A DNA stretch of 64,000 nt from Streptomyces xantholiticus. Lineage in GTDB: Bacteria; Actinomycetota; Actinomycetes; Streptomycetales; Streptomycetaceae. A model generated the notes under the pieces. The model saw nothing but the letters and a program-made list of their open reading frames with translations. It had not been told where the DNA came from and made no database searches. The translations under genes and the position numbers were made by a program. The stretch spans positions 62,001 through 126,000 of the forward strand of contig NZ_BMWB01000001.1 in NCBI RefSeq assembly GCF_014651015.1, in the 5' to 3' direction. Shown here one piece after another: positions 33,066-41,580 of the stretch; position 1 is the stretch's first letter, and the number at the start of each line of letters is the position of its first letter.

Positions 33066-34919
33066 CTAGTTGATACGTACGAGGGCGGCGCTGATCGAGC
33101 AGCTGGCCCCACCCTTGATCTCGGTGGCGGCCTGACCGTTGACCGCGACGGTGGTGCCCTTGACGTCGACCTGGCCGCTGGTTCGGAGCTTCACCGCGCC
33201 CGCGCCGCCGTCGAGGTCGACCCCGGTCTGGGCCTTGACCTGGACCGACTGACCGGACAGTTCGAGCTTTCCGGTGCCGGCGTCCATGCTGATGCCCTGC
33301 TCTGCCTTGACGGTGACCTTCTCCTTGGCGGTGATCTCGACCTTGCCGTCACTGTGCACGGTGACGGAGGTGGCCTTCTGGTCGAGGTGCAGGGTGAGTT
33401 TGCCGTCGCCGGTGGCCAGGCGTACGCCTTTGGGCCCGTTGGCGGCGTCCAGCAACTCCAGCCGGTTGCCGGAACGGGTCAGCAGCGAACGGCGGTTGGT
33501 CGCCCCGCTCGTGGAGTCGACGAGCGCGCAGTCGTGCTCGGAGGGCTTGTCCTGGCCGTTGTAGAGCCCGCCGAGGACATAGGGATGGTCCACCCGGCCC
33601 TGTTCGAAGCCGACCAGCACTTCGTCGCCGACCTCCGGACCGAAGATGCCTCCGCCGCCCTTGCCGCCGAGGTCCGCGGTCCTGGCCCAGTCGCTGACGT
33701 AGTCCCCGTCCAACCAGGGGAAGGCCAGCTTCACCCGGCCCCGCCCCTCGGGATCCCGGGTGTCGGTCACCGTCGCGTTGACGAGCCCGCCGATGCGGTC
33801 CTGGGAGAGTCCGCCGCCCCCGCCCGAGGCGAGCCCGTACAGCGAGCGGTTGGAGCGGCCGCCGACCGTGATCCACGTCTGGTAGCCGGTGTCGGGGTCG
33901 AAGACGTGCCGACTGCCGGAGATCGTGTACTTCCCCTCGAAGGGCGTCCCGACGCCTGCGAGGGTGACGGCTGTCCCGGCGCGCAACTGCGGGATGCCCA
34001 TGGCGACCGCGTCGAGCTCCGCGAACGAGGCGGCGAGGTCCGCGGCGAGCGCCTTCGCGGCCTGGTCGGCCTCGGCCTGGGTGCCGTGCGGGGTGTCCGT
34101 GGCCAGGAAGACCGCCTTGCCGAAGGGGTCGGCGGCCTGACCCGGGGTGAGCCCGAGCTGGAGCCGTTCGCTGCGGTCGGCGGGAGCCCGGCCGACGACG
34201 GCCGCCTTCGCCTGCACGTCCCAGCCGCGCACCTCGACCTGCTGGACCTGGTCCGCGGCGGTGACCGCGGCATGGCAGCGCAGCAGGTTCCGCCCGAACT
34301 CGAGCACGTAGGGGCTGGCCTGCGGCCGGGTGGAGGTCGCGGGCGCCGCCTCGGCCCTCGCCGGATCCCGGAACGTGAACTTCCCGTCGACGACGGCGAC
34401 TTCGGTGCCCGCGAGATCCGCGAGCCGGTGCAGGAACTCCCAGTCCGTGATGCCGGGCTGGGCCAGATGCTCGTACACCGTGGTCGTGGAGTCGACCCTG
34501 CCGATGGGCAGCCCTGCCCGCTTGGCCACCTGCACGGCGATGTCCGAGGCCGTCATCTGCCGGTACCCGGTGACGCGGCGGCCGCGGAAGAACCGGTGTG
34601 CGTGGTCGAGCCCGCGGACCACGGTGAAGGTGCCGGTGGAGTCGAGGTCGATCTCCACGGCCGTGACCTCGCCCGACACCAGGAGTTGGCGCTGTGGGTC
34701 GTCCCCGGCGCGGGCGTACAGCTTCATCGGCGTACCGATGGTGATGCCCGTCCTGGGCAGTACCAAGTGGTGGGGGTCGCGGAAGCGGACGACGAACAGA
34801 TCGGGCAGCTGGGTGGAGTCGTCGATGTAGGCGGAGACGATCAGTTCGGCGACGGGTGCGGGCAGCGGCTGTCCGTTCACCTCGACGGCCAGGGTGTTGG
34901 CGAAGCTCTCACCGGCCAT
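33066..34919 (-). CDS. CIS spike protein (VgrG/gp5-gp27-like, Afp8 type)
   Basis: 617 residues. The first 380 residues are the gp27-like base (PLPAPVAELIVSAYIDDSTQ, MTASDIAVQVAKRAGLPIG, WEFLHRLADLAGTEVAVVDG). An OB-fold follows (VTDTRDPEGRGRVKLAFPWL, ARTADLGGKGGGGIFGPEVG, DEVLVGFEQGRVDHPYVLGG), and then a beta-helix spike of repeating short strands (VTVHSDGKVEITAKEKVTVK, QSVQVKAQTGVDLDG). No extra effector domain is fused at the end. ATG 34919 overlaps the LysM gene end by 11 bp. Confidence 0.95.
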   Translation of the reverse strand: MAGESFANTLAVEVNGQPLPAPVAELIVSAYIDDSTQLPDLFVVRFRDPHHLVLPRTGITIGTPMKLYARAGDDPQRQLLVSGEVTAVEIDLDSTGTFTVVRGLDHAHRFFRGRRVTGYRQMTASDIAVQVAKRAGLPIGRVDSTTTVYEHLAQPGITDWEFLHRLADLAGTEVAVVDGKFTFRDPARAEAAPATSTRPQASPYVLEFGRNLLRCHAAVTAADQVQQVEVRGWDVQAKAAVVGRAPADRSERLQLGLTPGQAADPFGKAVFLATDTPHGTQAEADQAAKALAADLAASFAELDAVAMGIPQLRAGTAVTLAGVGTPFEGKYTISGSRHVFDPDTGYQTWITVGGRSNRSLYGLASGGGGGLSQDRIGGLVNATVTDTRDPEGRGRVKLAFPWLDGDYVSDWARTADLGGKGGGGIFGPEVGDEVLVGFEQGRVDHPYVLGGLYNGQDKPSEHDCALVDSTSGATNRRSLLTRSGNRLELLDAANGPKGVRLATGDGKLTLHLDQKATSVTVHSDGKVEITAKEKVTVKAEQGISMDAGTGKLELSGQSVQVKAQTGVDLDGGAGAVKLRTSGQVDVKGTTVAVNGQAATEIKGGASCSISAALVRIN

Positions 34920-35691
34920 GCGGGGCCCCGATCTCCTCAGCGGCGGGCAGCAGCAGTTCCGTCCCGGGCGCCAGGCGCATGGGATCGTCGATGCCGTTGG
35001 CCTCGGCGATGTCCCGCCATGCGGCCGGGTCTCCGTACTCCCGCCAGGCCAGCAGCGCGAGCGTGTCCCCGGAGACCGCCCGGTGCACCCGGCGGGTGGC
35101 GAGCGCGCCCGAGGTGGGGTTCTGCCCCGGCACAGGCCCGCTGATCTCCTCCAGGGTCACCTGACAGGTGGCCCGGATGGGCAGGCCGCCGGGCGTGAAG
35201 AGGCTGTACTTGGCCTGCACTTGGCTGACGTACCCGACGAAACCGGTGAGCCCGCCCCAGTGGAAGATCACCCAGGGTGGCACACCCTGCTGCTTCTGGT
35301 GGGTCTGGTCGGTGGGCACACAGCAGGACAGCAGCGACTCGACGGCAGACACCACGCTGCCGTCCTGCTTGCCCGTGGCGTCGAAGAACATCTCAAGGGT
35401 GAGCTTGGACGGCCCCGCGCCCTTGAACTCCGCGGGCCCGGCCTTTTTGGCGCCCTTGGCGGTCTTCCGCTCCCACTTGGCGGTCTTGGCGAGGGTGAGT
35501 TCCTTCGGGTTGAACTGGAAGTCGATCTGCCCCATGCGCGGGCCGGGGGTTGTCGTCCCGCCGTCGGCCGGGGGCTGACGCAGCTCCAGATAGGCCCGTT
35601 CGAGCTTGGGGCGGGAGCCACCGCTCCCCTTCGGATCGGCGGGGCCGGGCGGGGCGGCGGAGGCGACGAACGCGACAGGCTGGGTGCCCAT
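34909..35691 (-). CDS. CIS hub/tail protein with C-terminal LysM domain (Afp7 type)
   Basis: 260 residues. The N-terminal 190 residues show the CIS tube-hub adaptor pattern (QIDFQFNPKELTLAKTAKWE, KLTLEMFFDATGKQDGSV, WVIFHWGGLTGFVGYVSQVQ). A single LysM fold ends the protein (HRAVSGDTLALLAWREYGDP, WRDIAEANGIDDPMRLAPG). LysM proteins at this place, like T4 gp53 and Afp7, bridge spike and tube. ATG 35691 with TTGAGG upstream overlaps the region after the tube-protein stop. Gene order tube2-LysM-VgrG-PAAR-gp25 is fully conserved here. Confidence 0.93.
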   Translation of the reverse strand: MGTQPVAFVASAAPPGPADPKGSGGSRPKLERAYLELRQPPADGGTTTPGPRMGQIDFQFNPKELTLAKTAKWERKTAKGAKKAGPAEFKGAGPSKLTLEMFFDATGKQDGSVVSAVESLLSCCVPTDQTHQKQQGVPPWVIFHWGGLTGFVGYVSQVQAKYSLFTPGGLPIRATCQVTLEEISGPVPGQNPTSGALATRRVHRAVSGDTLALLAWREYGDPAAWRDIAEANGIDDPMRLAPGTELLLPAAEEIGAPHGR

Positions 35692-35696
35692 GTGCC

Positions 35697-36137
35697 TCAA
35701 CTCCCCCCGTGGATGAAGCCGTGGTGGGCGATCTCAAGAGTCTCGGTGGCCACCTTGACGTTCTCCGGGCTGAGGGACGGCCCGGTCCAGCGCACGGGGA
35801 CCACGTCCATCAGGCTCCAGCGGGCCACGACCGTGCCCTCGACGGTCATCGCGCTGATGTGCGCGGTCTTCCGGTCAACGCCGTTGATCATGCCGGACAG
35901 CCAGGCGGTGACCTTCTCGGTGTCCTTGGTGACGGGCCGGCTCAGCTTGATGTTGGAGTACTTGATCCGGGAGGGCAGCTGCCAGACGTATCCGTTGTTG
36001 CCGCCTTCCTCGCGTTGCTCCATGACGACTTCGCAGCCGAGGCCTTCACAGCTGTTGAACGCCCCCAGGTTGATGTTGTCGATCTCGACCGTGAAGCACA
36101 CGCTCACGGCGGGGTCCGGCTGCTGGTTCCGAGCCAT
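35697..36137 (-). CDS. CIS tube-initiator protein (T4 gp19-like, second tube paralogue)
   Basis: 146 residues of the gp19/Hcp-like tube fold. AVSVCFTVEIDNINLGAFNS and CEGLGCEVVMEQREEGGNNG, WQLPSRIKYSNIKLSRPVTK, then VARWSLMDVVPVRWTGPSLS and ATETLEIAHHGFI. It is more divergent than the tube gene next to the sheath (39400) and lies beside the hub, the place of Afp5-type initiators that begin tube polymerisation. GGAAGCC precedes ATG 36137. A run of three imperfect CTTCAGTGA-like repeats lies just upstream at 36147-36186. Confidence 0.92.
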   Translation of the reverse strand: MARNQQPDPAVSVCFTVEIDNINLGAFNSCEGLGCEVVMEQREEGGNNGYVWQLPSRIKYSNIKLSRPVTKDTEKVTAWLSGMINGVDRKTAHISAMTVEGTVVARWSLMDVVPVRWTGPSLSPENVKVATETLEIAHHGFIHGGS

Positions 36138-36183
36138 GGCTTCCCTTCAGGGCTTTCAGTGACCTTCAGTGACTTCAGCGACT

Positions 36184-38751
36184 TCAATGCCGGGGGTCGA
36201 GTCGTACACCGGCCCGCTCCCGATCGAGCCGCAGTTCGGCGCGGAGCAGTCGGCCGAGGGGCCCGACGAGCCGCCGGACCAGCTCGTCGGTGGACTCACC
36301 GCCGGCGGAAGCTGCGGGCGCGGCTGGAACGGCGGCCTGTTGCTGCGCCTGGGCAGGGGGTTGTTGTGGCGGCGGGGGCGGCTCAGGTGCCGGTGCCGGT
36401 GCTGATTCCGGTGCCCACTCGGGTGCTCGCTGCACCGGAGCGTGCGGGAGCGCCCAGGACACCGGTGCGGTCGGCCCTGGCTGCGGCCCTGGCAGCGCGG
36501 ATTGCTGTGCGGACGCGGGCGCGGGTACGGGCCCGGGTCCCCGGAGCACCGGCCCAGGTGAGTCGGGAGCCGCGGATCGCTGCATGGGCAGAGGCGCAGC
36601 TACGGGCGGCGGTACCCAGGACGGTACGGCCGCGGACACGACGGGGCCAGGGACCACCGGCTCCGGTCGCCGTACGGGAGCAGCGGGCGGGGACGCCCAC
36701 GACACCGGCACGGCAGAGGGGGGTACGGCCAAAGGCGGTACGGCCGCCGTCCCGGCGTGCCTCGGCCCTGCCGGCTCCGCCTGAACGGATCGCTGCACGG
36801 GCACGGGAGAGGCGGGCGAGGGCATCCAGGTCACCGGCACGGCCGCGGGCGGCGCGGGTTCCGGGGTCGGGGCGTCGGTCCGAGTCACGGGCATGGATGC
36901 GGACTGCGGCTCAAGTCCGCGCTCCCCCACGAGCCCGGCCATGGGCTCCGGTCCCGGCCCCGGCTGCGGTGCCAGGGTTATCTCGTCCGCGGCCCGCTGA
37001 AGCGGGGTTGCCCGTACGACCGTCAGCGGCTCCTCCTGCCGTTGGACGGGCACGGGTACCGCGAGCGGTTCCTGCGCGACCGCGGACAGCGCCTCCGGTA
37101 CGACGGACACGGCCATCGCCGCCTCCGGGGCCGCCGCCTCCGGGGCCGCCGCCTCCGGGGCCGGAGGCGGTGCCGATACGTGTGCGGGTACGGGTACGGG
37201 TACGGCGGGCAGCGGAGCACCCAGACCTGGCCGCCGGGGTGCGGGGGCGGATCCTGGTGGGGCTGGAGGCTGCGGCTCCTGGCGCTGGACGGGTAGGTGT
37301 CCCGGCGCGGACGGCAGCGGAGCCCCCAGTCCGACGCGCCGGACCGGAGCGTGTTCCGCCGTCTCCGGTGGTGGAGCGCCTGCCGGGTTGAGCGGCTGCT
37401 CTCCCACCAGCGGACGCTGGGCCGATGGTTCGGCCACCCTGGCCGGGACCTCCTCCTCCAAGCGCTGTACAGCAGGCACCTCATGGCGCACGTGCGGTTC
37501 CATCGGCAGGTTCGTGGACAGCGGCGGGGGCGCCGGAGCTTCGGTGGCCGCCCGGGCCGGTGCGTCCACGGAGGCCATCGGCTCGTGCCCGATCAAGGGC
37601 CGCTCCTCCGCCCGCCCCATCTCATCGGCAGTCGTCTCTTCGGCCGTCCGGAACTCCGGCCGGGGCTCAGGCTTCTCATCCAGGCAATCCAGCGGGTCCA
37701 GGGAAGGCGAGGGCGTGCTCTGCCGCTCCTCGCACAGGGGGTCATGCCGTGGGTCAGGCAGTGGGCCATCAGCCACCCGCTGCAGGTGCTGCCCAGGATC
37801 TGGAGCCCGTTCCGGCTCAGCCGAAGGTCCTTCCGGGACGGCGTGCCGGCGCTGCGCGCTCCGCGGGGTGCCCGGGAGAGCTGGAACGATGATCGGCAGG
37901 ACTGGATGCTCCGCCGGCAACGACCGCTCCTCTCCCACGAGAGGGCCCATGTCATGCGCCCGCTGCACCGCAACCGGCGCGACCGGAGCGAGCGCGTCTG
38001 CGGGCCCGGCCTCGACGGCGGGTCGTTCCCCCACCAGGGGGTGCTCCGCGTCCACGGAAGGCGCGACCGGCTCGGGTCCCGGGTCGGACTGTGATCCCTC
38101 TTCCACCCGCTGTACCGGCACCGCCTCGCGCGGCGCCGTCACCGAGGGCGCCGCCGCCGGCAACGCCCTGACCGAAAGCGTCCGCAGCGGCAACTCCGTG
38201 GCCCGGGCCAGGGTCAGCGACTGCTGCGGCGCGAGCGGAACCACCACAGGAGCCACCGGCGTCACGGGGGCGACCGCCGCCGTGACGATCCCAGGAGCAG
38301 ACTCGTCGACCGAGGGGGCCGCCCCCACCGACTCGACCGGCCGGACCGACTCGACCGGCCGGGTGGCCGCAGCCCCCTCATCGCCGGCCGCCTGTCCCAC
38401 AGGCCGCCCACGCGGCGGCACCTGTTCTGCCGACGACTCCCACCTCTGCACGGGCGCGGGACGCGGCGTGGGCTCCAGCACTCCGCCGACGACCCCCGAC
38501 GGCGCATCCGCGCTCACCGCGTGGCCCAATCGGCGCTGCAGCGACGGGTTGCGCCAGGAGGCCAGCGAGCCGCCGAATCCCTGCGGGTCGCTCACCAGCT
38601 CCGGCGGCCCGAACGTGAGCCGCTGCACCGCGAGGTCACGCCAGCCGCCATCGGCCTCGGGAGGTGGCACGGCGGCCCGCGCCGTGTCCGGCCCCGGGCC
38701 GGCCGCGGGGGCGCTGCCCCGCAACCAGCTCCGCAGCGCGTCGAACACCAC
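36184..38751 (-). CDS. Large Pro/Ala/Val-rich CIS-associated protein with VQR and LVGE repeats
   Basis: 855 residues, low complexity. The N-terminal 100 residues are better structured (VFDALRSWLRGSAP, WRDLAVQRLTFGPPELVSDP, WRNPSLQRRLGHAVS). The body repeats the tetrapeptide PVQR/AVQR at least nine times and the motif PLVGE/PLIGH/LVGER five to six times within Pro-rich linkers. The C-terminus becomes helical again (TDELVRRLVGPLGRLLRAEL). No signal or membrane segment. Size and place in the operon would fit a scaffold, cargo-loading or tape-measure-like role, but none is shown. GTG 38751 overlaps the end of the DUF6760 gene region. Confidence 0.8.
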   Translation of the reverse strand: MVFDALRSWLRGSAPAAGPGPDTARAAVPPPEADGGWRDLAVQRLTFGPPELVSDPQGFGGSLASWRNPSLQRRLGHAVSADAPSGVVGGVLEPTPRPAPVQRWESSAEQVPPRGRPVGQAAGDEGAAATRPVESVRPVESVGAAPSVDESAPGIVTAAVAPVTPVAPVVVPLAPQQSLTLARATELPLRTLSVRALPAAAPSVTAPREAVPVQRVEEGSQSDPGPEPVAPSVDAEHPLVGERPAVEAGPADALAPVAPVAVQRAHDMGPLVGEERSLPAEHPVLPIIVPALPGTPRSAQRRHAVPEGPSAEPERAPDPGQHLQRVADGPLPDPRHDPLCEERQSTPSPSLDPLDCLDEKPEPRPEFRTAEETTADEMGRAEERPLIGHEPMASVDAPARAATEAPAPPPLSTNLPMEPHVRHEVPAVQRLEEEVPARVAEPSAQRPLVGEQPLNPAGAPPPETAEHAPVRRVGLGAPLPSAPGHLPVQRQEPQPPAPPGSAPAPRRPGLGAPLPAVPVPVPAHVSAPPPAPEAAAPEAAAPEAAMAVSVVPEALSAVAQEPLAVPVPVQRQEEPLTVVRATPLQRAADEITLAPQPGPGPEPMAGLVGERGLEPQSASMPVTRTDAPTPEPAPPAAVPVTWMPSPASPVPVQRSVQAEPAGPRHAGTAAVPPLAVPPSAVPVSWASPPAAPVRRPEPVVPGPVVSAAVPSWVPPPVAAPLPMQRSAAPDSPGPVLRGPGPVPAPASAQQSALPGPQPGPTAPVSWALPHAPVQRAPEWAPESAPAPAPEPPPPPQQPPAQAQQQAAVPAAPAASAGGESTDELVRRLVGPLGRLLRAELRLDRERAGVRLDPRH

Positions 38752-38754
38752 CGC

Positions 38755-38910
38755 TCACCGCCCCCCGGCCAGCCGGTTCAGCCGGGCGATCTGGTCGACG
38801 TAGCGGCGCCGCTCGGGGTGTTCCAGTTCGAGGATCGCATCCATGGGCCAGTGGAAGTGGTAGGCGATGTACGCGACTTCGTCGTAGAGCTGCTCCGTCG
38901 CGTACGTCAC
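38755..38910 (-). CDS. DUF6760-type small CIS protein
   Basis: 51 residues: TYATEQLYDEVAYIAYHFHW, PMDAILELEHPERRRYVDQI and ARLNRLAGGR. It resembles the tiny tail-assembly proteins (lambda gpT/T4-like chaperone exon type; W-P-x-D-x-I-L-x-L-x-x-x-E-R) found in every Streptomyces CIS between tube and Pro-rich genes. Start GTG 38910 overlaps the stop of the preceding gene (GTGA) and its stop lies 4 bp before the next GTG, so it is tightly coupled on both sides. Probable assembly factor; too short to say more. Confidence 0.8.
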   Translation of the reverse strand: MTYATEQLYDEVAYIAYHFHWPMDAILELEHPERRRYVDQIARLNRLAGGR

Positions 38911-39392
38911 GATTCCCCCAGGCGCCCACCACCCGCGAGGTCGACCGCGAAGGCCGTGTCACACGAAGGGCACGTCACCTGCGCCCGTGTATGCCCCTCG
39001 GCGTTGATCCTCCGGTAGAAGTCCTGCAGGAACGCCAGATCGGAGGCGAACAGGTCCTCGATGACCCCCGTGTGAATGTCCGTCACCGGTCCGATCCGCT
39101 CCACCACCCGTCCGAGCAGTACGACCGACAGATACGCCGGGTTCTCACGCACCCGGTCGTCCCGCAGCGGTACGAGCTCGTCGCGGGCGGTGGCGAGCCG
39201 CATCACCCCACTGCGGTGCACATTGCCCGCCCCGTCGACGTATCCGCGGGGCAGTTCGAAGGTGAACTCGGTCCGCATGGAGTCGGCTCCGCCCTCGGCC
39301 CGGGCCTCGACCGTCCCGACCGCATCGACGGTTCCGGTCCCCGTCCCGTCCTTCTCCCCGACGACGGCCGTCGGCACAATCTTCCGTCGCAT
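38907..39392 (-). CDS. CIS assembly protein with a Cys-x-x-Cys motif
   Basis: 161 residues. After an Asp/Gly/Thr-rich N-terminus (GEKDGTGTGTVDAVG) comes a conserved core: RTEFTFELPRGYVDGAGNVH, GVMRLATARDELVPLRDDRV and AYLSVVLLGRVVERIGPV, then IEDLFASDLAFLQDFYRRIN. It ends with VTCPSCDTAFAVDLAG, a possible zinc site lacking a second Cys pair. The middle resembles phage tail-assembly-chaperone-like proteins (E-L-P-x-G-Y-x-D ... D-E-x-x-x-x-x-D). I infer an adaptor acting with DUF6760. Start ATG 39392 lies 8 bp after the tube gene. Confidence 0.75.
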   Translation of the reverse strand: MRRKIVPTAVVGEKDGTGTGTVDAVGTVEARAEGGADSMRTEFTFELPRGYVDGAGNVHRSGVMRLATARDELVPLRDDRVRENPAYLSVVLLGRVVERIGPVTDIHTGVIEDLFASDLAFLQDFYRRINAEGHTRAQVTCPSCDTAFAVDLAGGGRLGES

Positions 39393-39399
39393 CAGGCGA

Positions 39400-39843
39400 T
39401 CACGCCACGTCCATCTGCTCGTACGTGATGACGAGCTTCTCGGTCAGGACACTGGTGTCGCCCGCCTTCAGCGAGCTGATCTCCAGGCTCTTGGGCCAGG
39501 CGTTCACCAGGGTGTAGCGCTTGATCGCCTGGCCTTCGTAGTCGAAGACGATGATCGCGCCGCCTTTGCGGGCCGTGCCCATCTTCCCGAACCGGGCGTC
39601 CTTGATCCATTTCTCGAAGTTGTTGTCCGCGGTCAGACCGCGCGTGAGCGTGACCTCGCCCGCCTTCGGCCGGCCGGGCAGCTTCTTGATGACGTACTTG
39701 CCGTCCGCCGTGTTCTGCTTCAGCTCGATGACGTCCTGCTCCATCTTCAGACCCGTCACCTCGTTGATCTGCTTGATGACGACCCCGTCGATCTCCAGCC
39801 CGAAGGAGTGACCGACCGAGGTGTCCATGTCCGGCAGTGCCAT
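39400..39843 (-). CDS. cis1: CIS main inner-tube protein (T4 gp19/Hcp-like)
   Basis: 147 residues. SVGHSFGLEIDGVVIKQINE and VTGLKMEQDVIELKQNTADG are the highly conserved tube N-terminus; KLPGRPKAGEVTLTRGLTAD, NNFEKWIKDARFG and YTLVNAWPKSLEISSLKAGD continue the beta barrel. This is the hexameric tube subunit through which cargo is delivered. It lies 40 bp after the sheath gene and is better conserved than the second tube gene at 35697. The symbol follows the Streptomyces cis numbering as I remember it. Confidence 0.95.
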   Translation of the reverse strand: MALPDMDTSVGHSFGLEIDGVVIKQINEVTGLKMEQDVIELKQNTADGKYVIKKLPGRPKAGEVTLTRGLTADNNFEKWIKDARFGKMGTARKGGAIIVFDYEGQAIKRYTLVNAWPKSLEISSLKAGDTSVLTEKLVITYEQMDVA

Positions 39844-39883
39844 GCCATCCGCCCCTTACCTGCTCGTGCTCTGCTTGGCTGCT

Positions 39884-41467
39884 CTACTCATTGACGAGGC
39901 TGGTGCCGCCCGAGAACTGGGCCAGCCGGAAGATCACGAACTCGGCCGGTTTCACGGGCGCGATCCCGATCTCGCAGACCACCTGACCGGCGTCGATCCC
40001 CTCGGCCGGGTTCGTCTCGCGGTCGCACTTCACGTAGAACGCCTCGTCGGGCGTCAGCCCGAACAGGGCGCCCTTGCGCCACTCGTTGACCAGGAAGGCC
40101 GAGATGGTCCGCCGGATACGGGCCCACAGGGCGTCGTCGTTGGGTTCGAAGACGACCCACTGGGTGCCGATGAGGATCGACTCCTCGATGTAGTTGAACA
40201 GCCGCCTGACGTTGAGGTAGCGCCAGGCCGGGTCGGACGACAGCGTCCGTGCCCCCCACACCCGGATTCCGCGTCCCGGGAAGCTGCGGATGCAGTTCAC
40301 ACCGATCGGATTGAGCAGATCCTGCTCGGCCTTGGTCAGATGGACCGCCAGGTCCACGGCTCCCCGCACGACCTCGTTGGCGGGAGCCTTGTGCACGCCG
40401 CGGCTCTCGTCGTTCCTGGCCCAAACGCCCGCCATGGCTCCGCTCGGCGGCACGAACTTCGTCTGGTTCGGGGCCGTGGGGTCGGCCACCTTCACCCACG
40501 GGTAGTAGAGGGCCGCATACTTCGAGTCGTACCCGGCGCCCGTCATCCGCCAGTCCTTGACCCGCTGAGGCGAGAGGTCCGGCACCGGGTCGAGGATCGC
40601 CATGCGGTTCCCCATCAGCTCACAGTGCGCGATCATCGCCAGCTGCACGGCCTTGACGCCCTCGGCGTCCAGCGCGCCCTGCTGGTAGGCGCTCATCAGG
40701 TCCGGCACGGCCAGCATCGTGATCTCGTCGATGGTCTCCAGCCCGCCGAAGCCGGTGCGTTCGTCGGCGCTGCCGACGTAGTCGGACGGGCTGAGGACCG
40801 CCGGGACGGCGGGCGGGACGGCGGGCGCGGGAGCCGGAGCGAGACCCACCGTCTGGTTCTCGGGCCGGCCCAGCACCTGCGCCGGACCCGAGTCCTCCAC
40901 GGTGATCAGCCGCGACTTGTCGCGTACCACCGTCACCACGTAGTTGCGGTGACTCCGCTTGGCGGAGACCTCCCAGGTCTCCTCGACCCGGTCCCCGCGC
41001 TTCACGTTCAGGGTGAAGGCGTCCTCGCCGGACGACTCCCCCTTGGCATCCGCCACCTCGACAGCGATCCCCTCGCCCGTCCCCTCCAGGGCGGCGGCCT
41101 GAAACCCGCCGAGCGCGCTGCGTGGCCCCGCGGGCAGCGACCCGGCTTTCCCGCGTTTCCCCGCGGCGGCCGCGGGCCGCGACTCCTGGGCGGGAAGCTC
41201 GCCGTCCCCGCCGATCCGTACGACGTAACAGGTCCCGCCCCCGTTGAGGAAATAGGCGTAGACGGCATGGGCCAGGAACGACCCCTCCACGAAGTCGCCG
41301 AAGGTGGAGGTGAACTGACTCCAGTTGGTCACCAGGGTCGGCGTGTTGTACGGCCCCTCGGCCGCCAGCCCGACGAAGGCGGCCACGGCGGTCCCGACGC
41401 CTTCGATCGGGCGCGAGCCGGCCTCGACCTCTTCGACGTAGACGCCTGGTGACAGGTACGACGGCAT
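39884..41467 (-). CDS. cis2: CIS contractile sheath protein
   Basis: 527 residues. The N-terminus PSYLSPGVYVEEVEAGSRPI and EGVGTAVAAFVGLAAEGP is the universal CIS sheath opening; C-terminal GIRVWGARTLSSDPAWRYLN, VRRLFNYIEESILIGTQWVV and FEPNDDALWARIRRTISAFL are the donor-strand domains that interlock subunits. An Ala/Pro-rich linker (APAPAPAVPPAVPAVLSPSD, around 265) separates an outer domain. A single sheath gene is present, as in Streptomyces; Afp has three. ATG 41467 has GGGGAGG upstream. Palindromes at 41526-41547 suggest its own promoter. Confidence 0.96.
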   Translation of the reverse strand: MPSYLSPGVYVEEVEAGSRPIEGVGTAVAAFVGLAAEGPYNTPTLVTNWSQFTSTFGDFVEGSFLAHAVYAYFLNGGGTCYVVRIGGDGELPAQESRPAAAAGKRGKAGSLPAGPRSALGGFQAAALEGTGEGIAVEVADAKGESSGEDAFTLNVKRGDRVEETWEVSAKRSHRNYVVTVVRDKSRLITVEDSGPAQVLGRPENQTVGLAPAPAPAVPPAVPAVLSPSDYVGSADERTGFGGLETIDEITMLAVPDLMSAYQQGALDAEGVKAVQLAMIAHCELMGNRMAILDPVPDLSPQRVKDWRMTGAGYDSKYAALYYPWVKVADPTAPNQTKFVPPSGAMAGVWARNDESRGVHKAPANEVVRGAVDLAVHLTKAEQDLLNPIGVNCIRSFPGRGIRVWGARTLSSDPAWRYLNVRRLFNYIEESILIGTQWVVFEPNDDALWARIRRTISAFLVNEWRKGALFGLTPDEAFYVKCDRETNPAEGIDAGQVVCEIGIAPVKPAEFVIFRLAQFSGGTSLVNE

Positions 41468-41525
41468 CCTGGGCCCTCCCCTGGGACGTAACGGTCGCCC
41501 CAAGCGTGCGCCGTGTGCCCGTTCA

Positions 41526-41579
41526 AGGTCATGACCTGCCGTACGGCCCTGGGGGAATCCCGGGGTGCCCCTTCGGGCA
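41526..41579. promoter_or_regulatory. Palindrome cluster in the sheath-gene leader
   Basis: The 113-bp gap between the effector and sheath genes holds AGGTCATGACCT (41526-41537, perfect), GCCGTACGGC (41538-41547, perfect) and the hairpin TGCCC-CTTC-GGGCA (41566-41579 with a 4-nt loop). The hairpin directly follows the effector stop on the minus strand and could attenuate read-through, while the palindromes lie 60-80 bp before the sheath start where an activator or repressor could act. Confidence 0.45.
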
Positions 41580-41580
41580 G

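Noticed and set aside
36290..38803. Plus-strand open frames opposite the Pro-rich CIS protein
   Set aside because: Low-complexity Gly/Ala/Ser translations mirror the repetitive minus-strand gene; that gene has VQR motifs, an operon position and coupled ends.
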